Source of the DNA: JAVVHE01 sp038238915
GTDB lineage: Bacteria; Pseudomonadota; Alphaproteobacteria; Sphingomonadales; Sphingomonadaceae
Assembly (NCBI GenBank): GCA_038238915.1
Contig: JBBSFH010000005.1
Span: 85,298 to 149,297 of the forward strand
DNA: 64,000 bases
Reading direction: 5' to 3'
The notes beneath the pieces were generated by a model. The model did not search any database. It was not told the origin of the DNA and was given only the letters and a program-made list of their open reading frames with translations. Position 1 is the first letter of the stretch. Each line of letters opens with the position of its first letter. Below, in pieces: positions 1 to 8,069 of the stretch. A program made the translations under genes and the position numbers.

Positions 1-611
1 TTGAAAGAGGCATCCGCCTCGATCGCCGCGATCTGGCTTTCCAGGCGCACGATGCCGTGAGGCCATGCCCTCGCAGTTGCACTGGTGACCACGATGCGGT
101 CGGCGAAATCGGGGTGGCTAACCGCCCACTGGAACGCCTGCTCGCCGCCCATCGAAAAGCCGATGACCGCGCGCAGATGGCGAACATGGAAGGTCTCGAG
201 CAACCGGCGTGTGGCCTCCACATTGTCGCGTATTGTGGGGACCGGAAAGCGCGGTCCGTGGAACGGCTCGGGCGTGTTGCTGGGGGACGAGGACTTGCCG
301 TTGCCGAACAACTCGGTGGCGACCAGGAAATAGCGCGCCGGATCGAGCGCCTTGTCTGGCCCGATCAGCCACTCGTATCCATGACTGTCCGCCATATAGT
401 GCGATGGCAGCAGGATAACATTGTCGCGCGCAGGGTTGAGCTTGCCGTACGTGGCGTACATCACCCGCGCCTGCGGCAACACCGCGCCATTCTCCAGCCG
501 GAAATCGCGGATGACGAACGCGCGCCGCGCGCCATCCTTCAGCGCGGCGGGTTCGGCGGCGCTCGCCGGCAGCGCGACCAGCGTCAACAACAGTGCCAGC
601 CAGCGGATCAT
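1..611 (-). CDS. MetX-like alpha/beta hydrolase (partial, C-terminus beyond window)
   Basis: Reading the minus strand from an ATG at 609-611 gives an open frame of about 203 codons that leaves the window at position 1 without a stop. Residues 1-19 (MIRWLALLLTLVALPASAA) are a Sec signal peptide, so the protein is exported. The nucleophile elbow GFSMGGEQ, an upstream ATELFGNGKSSSPSN segment and PTIRDNV are typical of the homoserine O-acetyltransferase (MetX) branch of alpha/beta hydrolases. The signal peptide argues against a methionine-biosynthesis enzyme and for a secreted hydrolase. Its ATG overlaps the TGA of the S9 peptidase gene (ATGA at 608-611), so the two are co-transcribed and probably translationally coupled. 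Acid and histidine residues of the triad lie outside the window, and the substrate is unknown. Confidence 0.85.
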   Translation of the reverse strand, partial: MIRWLALLLTLVALPASAAEPAALKDGARRAFVIRDFRLENGAVLPQARVMYATYGKLNPARDNVILLPSHYMADSHGYEWLIGPDKALDPARYFLVATELFGNGKSSSPSNTPEPFHGPRFPVPTIRDNVEATRRLLETFHVRHLRAVIGFSMGGEQAFQWAVSHPDFADRIVVTSATARAWPHGIVRLESQIAAIEADASF

Positions 612-2656
612 TTCGCCGCCTGCACATCGTAGCGCGCGAACCAGGCGAGCACCGCGCTCGCCTTCGCTGCGGCATGGCTCGGTCGCGCGGCCATGTCATG
701 GAAGGCACCGGGTACCTTGATGAGCGCGGTGGGCACGCCGCGCATCTGCAGCGCGCCGAAATATTGCTCCGATTCGGCGACCGGCGTGCGCACATCCTCG
801 CCGCCCACAATAATGAGCGTTGGCGTGGTGACATTGCCGACCAGCGAGAGCGGCGATCGGTCCCAATACGCCTTGGGATCTTCCCAGGGCATCTTGCCGA
901 ACCAGTATTTCGCCATCCACGGGTAGATATCTGAGGTGAGAACCTCGCTCGACCAGTTGACGACGGGTTTCTGCGCCACTGCAGCGCGGAAGCGGTGCGT
1001 CTTGCCGACGATCCACGTGGTCAAAACGCCGCCGCCCGAGCCACCGGTCACGAAAAGCCGCGCCGGATCGACGAAGCCCTGGCCAATCGCGGCATCGACC
1101 GTGCTCATCAGATCGTCGTAGTCGGTGCCGGGGTAGCTGCGATCGATGCCGTTGGCGAACTTGTCGCCATAGGAGGTCGAGCCCCGAGGGTTGGCGTAGA
1201 TCACGACATATCCGGCGGCGGCATACAGCTGATCGTCGGTAGCGAAGCTGGGGCCGTAGCTGGCGAAGGGGCCGCCGTGGATTTCCAGGATCAACGGATA
1301 TTTGCGCGCCGGATCGAACCCGGGCGGGAGCACCATCCACGCATCCACCGCCGCGCCATCGGATGACGACTTGACGGGGAGTGCCCGCACTGCGCCGAGC
1401 GCCCGGTGCCCGAGCAGGCCATCGTTCAGGCGGGTGAGCCGGGTTACCGATCCCCGGCGCGCGATGGCGAGATCGGAAGGATGATCGGCCGCGCCGAGCG
1501 TGAAGACGATCGTATCGCCCTGCGCAACATCGAAATCGCCGCCGCTGTACGGCAGATCGAAATAATCGCCCGCGAGGCCCGTGGCGACATCGGTGACGCC
1601 GCCGCCGATCCCGAGCCGAGCGACCTTGGTGACGCCGCGATCGACATAATCGGCGTAGAGGCTACGTCCATCAGCGGACCATTTGGGATGATCGAAGCTG
1701 CGGTCCCGGTCTCCGCCGAGCGCAACTACGTTGCCGCCGTCCGCATCCATCACGAAGATGTGGCGGTTTTCGTAGCCACGGTAACGTTCGTCAAAGCCGC
1801 TGTAGGCGATGCGCCGTCCATCGGGCGATACGCGCGGTGCGTCATAAGGGGCGGCGTGGGCGGAGAGCCTGGTCAACGCGCCGTCGGCGAGCGCGACGCG
1901 GTAGATATCGTTCAGCAGCGGATCGCGCGCCCAGTTGCTGCCGCGTCGGCCCAGAAAGATGATCGCCGTGCCGTCGCGCGTCCACGATAGCGGACCGCCG
2001 TCCTCGAACGCGCCCGATGTGAGTTGACGCGGTGTGCCGCCATCGGCCGCAACGACAAAAATATGCGCATGGCCGGGTTTGAGCGGACCGATGCCGTCCG
2101 AGCGGTACGCGACATCGTCGATCACCACGAGCGGTTCGGACCATTTCGCCCCCTCGGGCTTGGTCAGCGGGGCGCCGAACGTCGCGGGCGCGCGCGGCTC
2201 GGCCATCACGAACGCAAGCGCATGACCATCGGGGGACCAGGCAAGGTGCGAAGGCGCACGTTCTGTGCGTGCAATCCGCGCGGAGCGGCCCGTGGCGGGC
2301 CAGTAGACGAAGATTTCGGGTGAGGCGTTGGCGGACGCATGAAGATACGCAATCCGCCCACCATCGGGCGACCACACGGGTTCGAAGCTTTCGCCGCCAT
2401 CTGCAGCGATGGGGGATTGCGCGCCGGTGTGCGGATCGACAAGCCAGATCGAGCGAACGCCCGCATCAGTCATGATGTCGTTGGTCTTGCGCACATAGAC
2501 GATCGCTCCGCCATCGGGGCGAAGTTGCGGGTCGCCTACAACCATCAGGCCAAACAGATCCTGCGGCTGGAGTGGGGGCAGGGGCTGCGATGCGATCGCG
2601 GGGCTGACCCCGATCATCGACAACGCGAGGAGCAGGATTCCGATTGGCCGTTTCAT
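608..2656 (-). CDS. S9 family (prolyl oligopeptidase/DPP-IV-like) serine peptidase
   Basis: A 682-residue exported peptidase. The N-terminal signal peptide (MKRPIGILLLALSMIGVSPAIA) is followed by a beta-propeller with repeated WSPDG/SPDGRR blades (about residues 30-400) and a C-terminal alpha/beta hydrolase domain. The nucleophile is Ser540 in GGSGGG, with Asp621 in GGEDVRTP and His653 in GAFHDM completing the triad. Such enzymes cleave short peptides, usually after proline or by acylaminoacyl release, in the periplasm. The start at 2656 was chosen over an upstream in-frame start because AGGGGA lies just upstream and the signal peptide begins there. It lies downstream of a TonB receptor on the same strand and overlaps the MetX-like hydrolase gene, suggesting peptide uptake plus processing. 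Exact specificity cannot be read. Confidence 0.93.
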   Translation of the reverse strand: MKRPIGILLLALSMIGVSPAIASQPLPPLQPQDLFGLMVVGDPQLRPDGGAIVYVRKTNDIMTDAGVRSIWLVDPHTGAQSPIAADGGESFEPVWSPDGGRIAYLHASANASPEIFVYWPATGRSARIARTERAPSHLAWSPDGHALAFVMAEPRAPATFGAPLTKPEGAKWSEPLVVIDDVAYRSDGIGPLKPGHAHIFVVAADGGTPRQLTSGAFEDGGPLSWTRDGTAIIFLGRRGSNWARDPLLNDIYRVALADGALTRLSAHAAPYDAPRVSPDGRRIAYSGFDERYRGYENRHIFVMDADGGNVVALGGDRDRSFDHPKWSADGRSLYADYVDRGVTKVARLGIGGGVTDVATGLAGDYFDLPYSGGDFDVAQGDTIVFTLGAADHPSDLAIARRGSVTRLTRLNDGLLGHRALGAVRALPVKSSSDGAAVDAWMVLPPGFDPARKYPLILEIHGGPFASYGPSFATDDQLYAAAGYVVIYANPRGSTSYGDKFANGIDRSYPGTDYDDLMSTVDAAIGQGFVDPARLFVTGGSGGGVLTTWIVGKTHRFRAAVAQKPVVNWSSEVLTSDIYPWMAKYWFGKMPWEDPKAYWDRSPLSLVGNVTTPTLIIVGGEDVRTPVAESEQYFGALQMRGVPTALIKVPGAFHDMAARPSHAAAKASAVLAWFARYDVQAAK

Positions 2657-2690
2657 GCGCTTCCCCTGCCGAGTAACTCCACAACTCGCG

Positions 2691-2719
2691 CGGGTGTTGC
2701 AGGTCAGCGGCAACACCCG
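2691..2719 (-). terminator. Stem-loop between TonB receptor and S9 peptidase genes
   Basis: A 10-bp perfect inverted repeat (CGGGTGTTGC at 2691-2700 and GCAACACCCG at 2710-2719) with a 9-base loop lies just after the TonB receptor stop and before the peptidase start. There is no T-run on the minus strand, so it may attenuate, or stabilise the receptor mRNA 3' end, rather than act as a classical intrinsic terminator. Confidence 0.5.
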
Positions 2720-2736
2720 TGCGCCGAGCGCTCGGT

Positions 2737-5700
2737 CTACAGTTTGAGTTTCAGGCTCATCACGAACGACTGGCCAAAATAATCGTAAGTGCTGAGTGCA
2801 TTGCCCGCAGAGAGCGAGATCGCATATTGTGGTGGATCGATATCGAACAGATTGTTGACGACGAGCTGCGCGGTGACCCGCTTGGTGATGTCATACGAGA
2901 TCGACGAGTTGAACACCCAATAGTCCCCCACGCCATAGATCTGCTGCGAGGAGCGCTGCAGCGTCACGTCCGCCTGACCGCTGCTCACATGACGTGCCTG
3001 GAAATACAGACCAACCGGACCCTTCCGGTAACGCGTCGTCGCGTTCAGGCGGAACTTGGGATCGCCGATATTGCCGCGCGTCGGCGTGGTAACGCCAAGG
3101 ATCGTGAAGTTGTGCCGATCCTCGTAGAACGCGTTGATATCGAAGGTCAGCGTCCCGTAATCCCGACCCTGGTGGAGCAATTTCCTGACCAGCGGCAAGT
3201 CCGCAACCTGGACGCCGTAGTTCAGATCGAGCTGTAGGCCCTGGAAGTCCTGCGCGCCTGCATTGACCAGGGGCGTACTAAAGTTGACGACCTGCCCCTG
3301 TGCGTTGCGCTGGAACAGATTGCAGAAGCTGTTGGGGAAGCTTCCGGTATCGTAGCAGGCGTTCATCACCTGCGTCAGCGACAGGCTGGTGATCGGATCC
3401 TTGAGCTTAATGCTGATCCAGTCCGCTGCCAGCGTGAGGCCGCGAATGTAGCGCGGCCGGGCGACGAAACCGGCAGTCCACGCATCCGCACGTTCGTTCA
3501 GCAGCGCCGAATTGCCGCCGGTCGTCCCGAGCACCGACGCGTTGACCACGCCCGACTTGAAGGTCGAGAGCGGCACGCCCAGCGCGGCGAACACTGCGGC
3601 GCAATTCTTGCCACGCTGCGCGTTCGCGCCGATGAAGTTCGGATCGCACGGATCGTTCGCGAAAGACTGCGTGTTGGTAGTGGGCAAGAACAGTTCTTCG
3701 ATTGCGGGCGCGCGAACCGAATGCGTGAAGTTCCCGCGGAATTCGATATCGCGAATCGGTGCGAGTTTGCCTCCGATCGTGTAGACATCGGCGTTACCCG
3801 AAAGGCTGTTGCTGATCCGCCGGTACGATCCCTCGATCTCGGCAGAATGCAGGAAGCGCCAGCCCATTTCGGGCGAGATGATCGGCAGGTTGAATTCGGC
3901 GTAGAACTCCTTGGACTTATAGCTGCCGGCGACGTCGCTCGAAGCTGCATTGCGGCCAAGGCCGGCCTTGGCGAACGCATCGACGTTGTAGCTGCCGCTT
4001 TCCTCGCGGTATTCATACCCTGCCGCGATCTTCGCGTCGCCCGCCCAGTAGCTGAACGGTGTGGTGTTGACGTTGATCTGCGCATCCTTCTGCGTCAGTA
4101 CCGAGACCGCCTGATCGGCTGCGGTAACAAACGCCCGAGCCTCCGCGCTCGGCGCGCCCGAGCCGAACAGATTGAGCGGCTGACAGGCGGTGACCGAGGA
4201 GGGTTGACCACCCCCGCCCGCAGGCGGTGGCGGCGGGGTGGCCGTGACCGAGCAGACGATCTTGCCGGTGGCGTCCTTCACCACATTTATGGCGTTCAGG
4301 AAGTTCTCTTCATTGATGTCGAAGTAGTTCTGCTGACCTTCAGACCGCCCGTAGTTAAACGAAGTATCCCAGTTGATCTTGCGGCCTAGTACCGCGAAAT
4401 CACCCTTGAGTCCGGTGACGATCCGGTAGGTGGTGATGCGGTTGTGCGTCAATTGCGGCGCGAGATCGAGGTTGGCGCGCGCAAGATAGAATGTACTCGC
4501 GCCTGCGGCAGTCAGTACTGCCCGCGCCTGATCGGTCAGATACGGATTGGTGATATCGAATTTGATCGGCGCCGCACCCTTCTGGCTGGCGAAGAAGGTC
4601 GACTGGTAGGATGGCTGAGCAGCGAACTGGGTGGCGTTGGACTTCGAGAACTGCGTCTCGAAGTAGACCCGGACGTGATCGGTGACGTCATAATGCGCCA
4701 TCGTATCGATCAGGAGGCGATTGATTGGCGCGATAAAGGAGGACTGGCCTGCCAGATTGTCGCCGTCCCCGCCCGATCCGAACACCAGGCCGTTGTTCTG
4801 GATGCCGAGATTGACCGGCTGCAGCGTTCCGTCCGGCGCAAAAGCCACCACCTGGCCTGCCGCATTGTGGATCGCGTTGGGGTAGGACGGGCTGCCCTGG
4901 TTCGCGAGCCCATCATTGATCGCCGGGATGCCGCCCGGGAAGATGCTCGGTACGGTCGCGTTGGGCACATAACACGCCCCGAAGCCGAGCACGGTGCACG
5001 CATCGGAAGGCTGCTGCGTCGCATAGGGAAGCGTGCGCGGCCGGTTCAGGTACGTCAGCCCGTCCTGCGACGTGTATTCGACCGCGACCGTTACATTGCC
5101 GCGGTTGTCGCCAAAGTTGGCGCCCGCCAGCGCGCGACCCACCCAGGTCTGCCCGTCGCCGTAGCGCGAGATGCCATATTGGCCTTCGAGCTGGAAACCC
5201 TGAAACTTGTCCTTGAGGATGACGTTGACCGTACCGCCGATCGCATCCGCGCCATAGATTGGCGCACCGCCGACCGAGAGAACTTCGATGTGATCGATCA
5301 GTCCGGTCGGGATGGTGTTGAGATCGACCTCCTGGCCTGGCGGCGCGCCGCCAAAGGTGCCCGCAGGCGTCGGAGCATTGCCCGAGACAAAGCGGCGACC
5401 ATTGACCAGAACCAGCGTGCGCTGTGCGCCCAGCCCGTAGAGGTTGACGAATTGCTGGCCCACCGTGGAGCCTGATTGCTGGCCGGTATTGTTCGATCCC
5501 GCCACGCCGAACGCCGAAAGCTCGTTCAGTGCGTCGGCCGCGTTGGCGAAACTGCGGTCCGACAGCGTCTGCGCGCTGACGACCTGCGCGGGCTGCAGCG
5601 TATCGAACCCCGCGCGCGGGATGCGCGAGCCGGTGACGACGATTTCGGCAATGGCTGCATCGGTTGCGGCAGGCGCGGGCGCGGCGGACGATTGGGCAAG

Positions 5701-5790
5701 AGCGGGCGATGTCAAAAGCAGACCGCCGGTCAAGACTACGATCAGCGCGGCAGTTCCCAGCAAGTGTTCACGCGAGTGTAGACGGTTCAT
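2737..5790 (-). CDS. TonB-dependent outer-membrane receptor (1017 aa)
   Basis: An outer-membrane active transporter. The N-terminal signal peptide runs to about residue 33 (ending SPALAQ). A plug domain follows with the segment EIVVTGSRIPRAGFD and the plug signatures VNGRRF and IEVLSVGGAPIYGADAIGG (about residues 45-200). The rest is a 22-strand beta-barrel with many aromatic strand ends and the typical late NNLFDIDPPQY motif. The GSRI-type plug is common in the sphingomonad and Caulobacter receptors often linked to peptide or glycan uptake. The ATG at 5790 is preceded by GGAGGAA; a TTG one codon upstream is less likely. The S9 peptidase follows on the same strand and a LuxR-type regulator lies upstream. 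No siderophore genes are near, so the substrate (peptide or oligosaccharide) is inference only. It ends in KLKL rather than the usual terminal Phe. Confidence 0.93.
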   Translation of the reverse strand: MNRLHSREHLLGTAALIVVLTGGLLLTSPALAQSSAAPAPAATDAAIAEIVVTGSRIPRAGFDTLQPAQVVSAQTLSDRSFANAADALNELSAFGVAGSNNTGQQSGSTVGQQFVNLYGLGAQRTLVLVNGRRFVSGNAPTPAGTFGGAPPGQEVDLNTIPTGLIDHIEVLSVGGAPIYGADAIGGTVNVILKDKFQGFQLEGQYGISRYGDGQTWVGRALAGANFGDNRGNVTVAVEYTSQDGLTYLNRPRTLPYATQQPSDACTVLGFGACYVPNATVPSIFPGGIPAINDGLANQGSPSYPNAIHNAAGQVVAFAPDGTLQPVNLGIQNNGLVFGSGGDGDNLAGQSSFIAPINRLLIDTMAHYDVTDHVRVYFETQFSKSNATQFAAQPSYQSTFFASQKGAAPIKFDITNPYLTDQARAVLTAAGASTFYLARANLDLAPQLTHNRITTYRIVTGLKGDFAVLGRKINWDTSFNYGRSEGQQNYFDINEENFLNAINVVKDATGKIVCSVTATPPPPPAGGGGQPSSVTACQPLNLFGSGAPSAEARAFVTAADQAVSVLTQKDAQINVNTTPFSYWAGDAKIAAGYEYREESGSYNVDAFAKAGLGRNAASSDVAGSYKSKEFYAEFNLPIISPEMGWRFLHSAEIEGSYRRISNSLSGNADVYTIGGKLAPIRDIEFRGNFTHSVRAPAIEELFLPTTNTQSFANDPCDPNFIGANAQRGKNCAAVFAALGVPLSTFKSGVVNASVLGTTGGNSALLNERADAWTAGFVARPRYIRGLTLAADWISIKLKDPITSLSLTQVMNACYDTGSFPNSFCNLFQRNAQGQVVNFSTPLVNAGAQDFQGLQLDLNYGVQVADLPLVRKLLHQGRDYGTLTFDINAFYEDRHNFTILGVTTPTRGNIGDPKFRLNATTRYRKGPVGLYFQARHVSSGQADVTLQRSSQQIYGVGDYWVFNSSISYDITKRVTAQLVVNNLFDIDPPQYAISLSAGNALSTYDYFGQSFVMSLKLKL

Positions 5791-6036
5791 CAATTCCTCC
5801 GATCGATCCAGCGGCGTATCCTAGCAGTCAATTTTTCGCTTGCCATCCTCGATTGGATGATCGTTTTTTCGCCAGCGATGCTCACCAATGCGGCGGTTGC
5901 CGGTGCATTGTTGTAGTGCGATGCGGCGCTTCCCTCCCCGGACGCGATCAGCAAGCTATTGCGTGATAAATTGCGCTTCCAGCCCCCCGATCGGGGGGGG
6001 GTAGACGACTGGCGCAAGACTGCTCCGGGGTCGCGG
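5791..6036. promoter_or_regulatory. TonB receptor upstream region with C6-GATC-G6 palindrome
   Basis: This 246-base gap between the LuxR-type gene and the TonB receptor, both on the minus strand, contains a perfect 16-bp palindrome, CCCCCCGATCGGGGGG, at 5983-5998 (the G-run continues to 6001), just downstream of the luxR-type stop. It could be the luxR terminator or an operator for the receptor promoter. The rest of the gap holds no coding signal that I can support. Confidence 0.45.
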
Positions 6037-6747
6037 TCAACCCAGATAGGATAGTGCGTAGCCGCGCGTCACCGCGTGCGCGCGGTTGTTGACTTCGAGC
6101 TTCTGAAACAATCCCTGGACATGTTCCTTGACCGTCTCGATCGACAGGCCGAGCGTTTCGGCGATTTCGCGGTTGCCAAGGCCGCGCGCGATCCAGTCGA
6201 GGCATTCGATCTCACGGCGCGAGAGCAGGATGTTCGGGTTGCCCGGAAGTCGCGGTTCAAGCCGTTCGTGGATCTGATGCCCGATCAGAAACAGCGCCTG
6301 CATCGCGGAGCCAAGATCGCGTTCGCTATGCGCCGCGGTACTATAGAAGTTCACCGAGGCGTAGCGGCACTGCGGCATCCGGATACGAAAATTGATACCG
6401 GTGCGCACGCCCTGCGCCAGGCCCCAGCGCAGCAGATCGGTATCGCTGACAGACAGGCGCCGATCGCGCGCGATCGAGAGGTGGGTGCCCATATTTTCGT
6501 AAGCGATCGGGGTTGAGCCGACGGGAATCTCGCCGCGCGCCAACATACGCCGCAGCGGGTCTTGCGGAACCCGCTTCAGGAAATCGGTCATATGCTGCAG
6601 CGTAAGGCCCGATGCGATCGCTTCGAGCGGCCGCTCGGTTTCGCCGTGAAGGACTTCCACGGCGTAGAGACACTTATCAAAACCAACCGCCGCCGCACCA
6701 GCGAGCAGCGCAGCCGCTTCGGTGGGCATCGCGGACACTGAAGCCAT
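6037..6747 (-). CDS. LuxR-type transcriptional regulator (solo, no luxI nearby)
   Basis: A 236-residue regulator. The C-terminal 65 residues are a clear LuxR/GerE helix-turn-helix (LSRREIECLDWIARGLGNRE, then TLGLSIETVKEHVQGLF). The N-terminal part resembles an autoinducer-binding domain (VGFDKCLYAVEV, KRVPQDPLRR, LAQGVRTGINFRIR). The invariant Asp-Pro pair appears in QDPL, but tryptophans that line the acyl-homoserine-lactone pocket in TraR/LasR are not evident, so the ligand may differ. No synthase gene is in the window. The start at 6747 is preferred because GGGAGG lies about nine bases upstream; an in-frame ATG at 6798 would add 17 residues. The position between a TonB receptor and the galactanase gene suggests control of nutrient uptake, but this is inference. 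Confidence 0.85.
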   Translation of the reverse strand: MASVSAMPTEAAALLAGAAAVGFDKCLYAVEVLHGETERPLEAIASGLTLQHMTDFLKRVPQDPLRRMLARGEIPVGSTPIAYENMGTHLSIARDRRLSVSDTDLLRWGLAQGVRTGINFRIRMPQCRYASVNFYSTAAHSERDLGSAMQALFLIGHQIHERLEPRLPGNPNILLSRREIECLDWIARGLGNREIAETLGLSIETVKEHVQGLFQKLEVNNRAHAVTRGYALSYLG

Positions 6748-6865
6748 ACGTACCACCCTCCCAAGCGGAGCGTAGGGCAGAATTGTGCGAGTATCCAATC
6801 AATTGAATCCTTGGCCGCGCATTGCCCGGACAAAACGCACACGGAAACCGCTGCGACAAAACCGC

Positions 6866-8017
6866 CTATTTGTCGGCTTGCCCCGCGTCGGTCACTCGCG
6901 CCCCAGCGCGGTAGTCAGCCCCCAGGAACTTCAGTACCGGCAGGGCTTCGAGGCGGCGATGCATATCGAACCAGGTTGCGTTGTCCCACCCCGATCCCTT
7001 GCCCCACCGCGTCTTGCAGCGCGTGGAGACCCAGTCGGGCGCCCAGTAAACCACGCCCGAGCCGCCCGCATTCACCACGGTTTGCGTCAGATCGATCATG
7101 TATTTCGTCTGGCCTGCGGGTGTCGCGGGATAGCCGCTGTCGAGCGTGTCCGCGCCGAGCAGGTTTGGCGACGTGTCGGCATTGTCCGCAGTGTACGGAT
7201 AGGCGGTTTCCACCACTATGACTTGCTTGCCGTACATCCGCCGCAGCCGCTCGATCGTCTGCGCGAGGCCCGACATCGGCTCGTTCGACCATTTGCGGTA
7301 ATAGCTGAGCCCGATGATGTCGTAATCGCTGACCCCGGCAGCGCGAGCGGCGGCGAACCACGGCCCGGCGTTTTCGGGTTGCGCGATGTGGAGCATGATC
7401 GGGATCGGCCGGTGTTCGGTCCGTGCGGCCGCGCGCACCGCAGCGATGCCTGCATTGAGCAATTGCGCGTTGCGCTTCCAGTCGATCGATTTCCTGGGGC
7501 CGCCCAGCAGCTCCGGGTTCGTCTCGTTGCCAACCTGGACCATGTCCGGTGCAAGGTCATCGGCGGCGAGTTGGGCCAGCGTGCCCAGCGTGTAATTGTG
7601 GAGCGCGATCGCCTGTGCTGCAGTGTCCAGTCCGGCCCAGGCGACGGGTGCGTTCTGCTTGTCGCCGTCCGCCCAATCGTCCGAATAGTGGAAATCCAGC
7701 AGCACCTGTAGTCCCGCCGACCTGGCGCGCCGGATCGTCTTTTCGACGTCGGCCAAGTTACTGTAACGGGTCCACGTCGGGTTGTTCCACAAGCGCACGC
7801 GCACCAGATTGCCGCCCGCTTGCGCCAGCAGCGTGAACGGATCGATCGGTCTGCCATGCTGGCGGTACACCGCGCCACAATCGGCCATCTCGTTGGCAAA
7901 GCTCAGGTCCGCGCCAAGGTACAGATGCTGCGCCGAAGCGCCGGTCTGCGCATGCGCCGCGCTCGCCGTGATCAGCATGAGCGCGCCCGCTGCGCCGAGG
8001 ATCGCCGTTGCCTTCAT
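6866..8017 (-). CDS. Secreted arabinogalactan endo-beta-1,4-galactanase (GH53)
   Basis: A 383-residue glycoside hydrolase family 53 enzyme that cuts internal beta-1,4-galactosyl bonds of type I arabinogalactan. A signal peptide ending at AHAQ (residue 24) exports it. Recognisable family motifs are YLGADLSF, RVRLWNNPTW, DFHYSDDWAD and QVGNETNPELLGG, with acid/base Glu165, and the nucleophile Glu270 lies in VVETAYPYT. The length fits single-domain GH53. The ATG at 8017 matches the start of the signal peptide; a TTG four codons upstream is less likely. It lies 52 bases downstream of the IlvD/Edd dehydratase on the same strand and is probably in its operon, which ties extracellular galactan cleavage to the intracellular galactose pathway next door. 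Confidence 0.93.
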   Translation of the reverse strand: MKATAILGAAGALMLITASAAHAQTGASAQHLYLGADLSFANEMADCGAVYRQHGRPIDPFTLLAQAGGNLVRVRLWNNPTWTRYSNLADVEKTIRRARSAGLQVLLDFHYSDDWADGDKQNAPVAWAGLDTAAQAIALHNYTLGTLAQLAADDLAPDMVQVGNETNPELLGGPRKSIDWKRNAQLLNAGIAAVRAAARTEHRPIPIMLHIAQPENAGPWFAAARAAGVSDYDIIGLSYYRKWSNEPMSGLAQTIERLRRMYGKQVIVVETAYPYTADNADTSPNLLGADTLDSGYPATPAGQTKYMIDLTQTVVNAGGSGVVYWAPDWVSTRCKTRWGKGSGWDNATWFDMHRRLEALPVLKFLGADYRAGARVTDAGQADK

Positions 8018-8069
8018 CTCAATTCCCAAAGGTGAGCGTTTAGCGGGATGGCGGGCGCCTCCGCCCGCA

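Noticed and set aside
4444..5475. 343-codon plus-strand frame inside the first TonB receptor gene
   Set aside because: Antisense to the conserved plug and barrel; no motif, and high Arg content typical of shadows.
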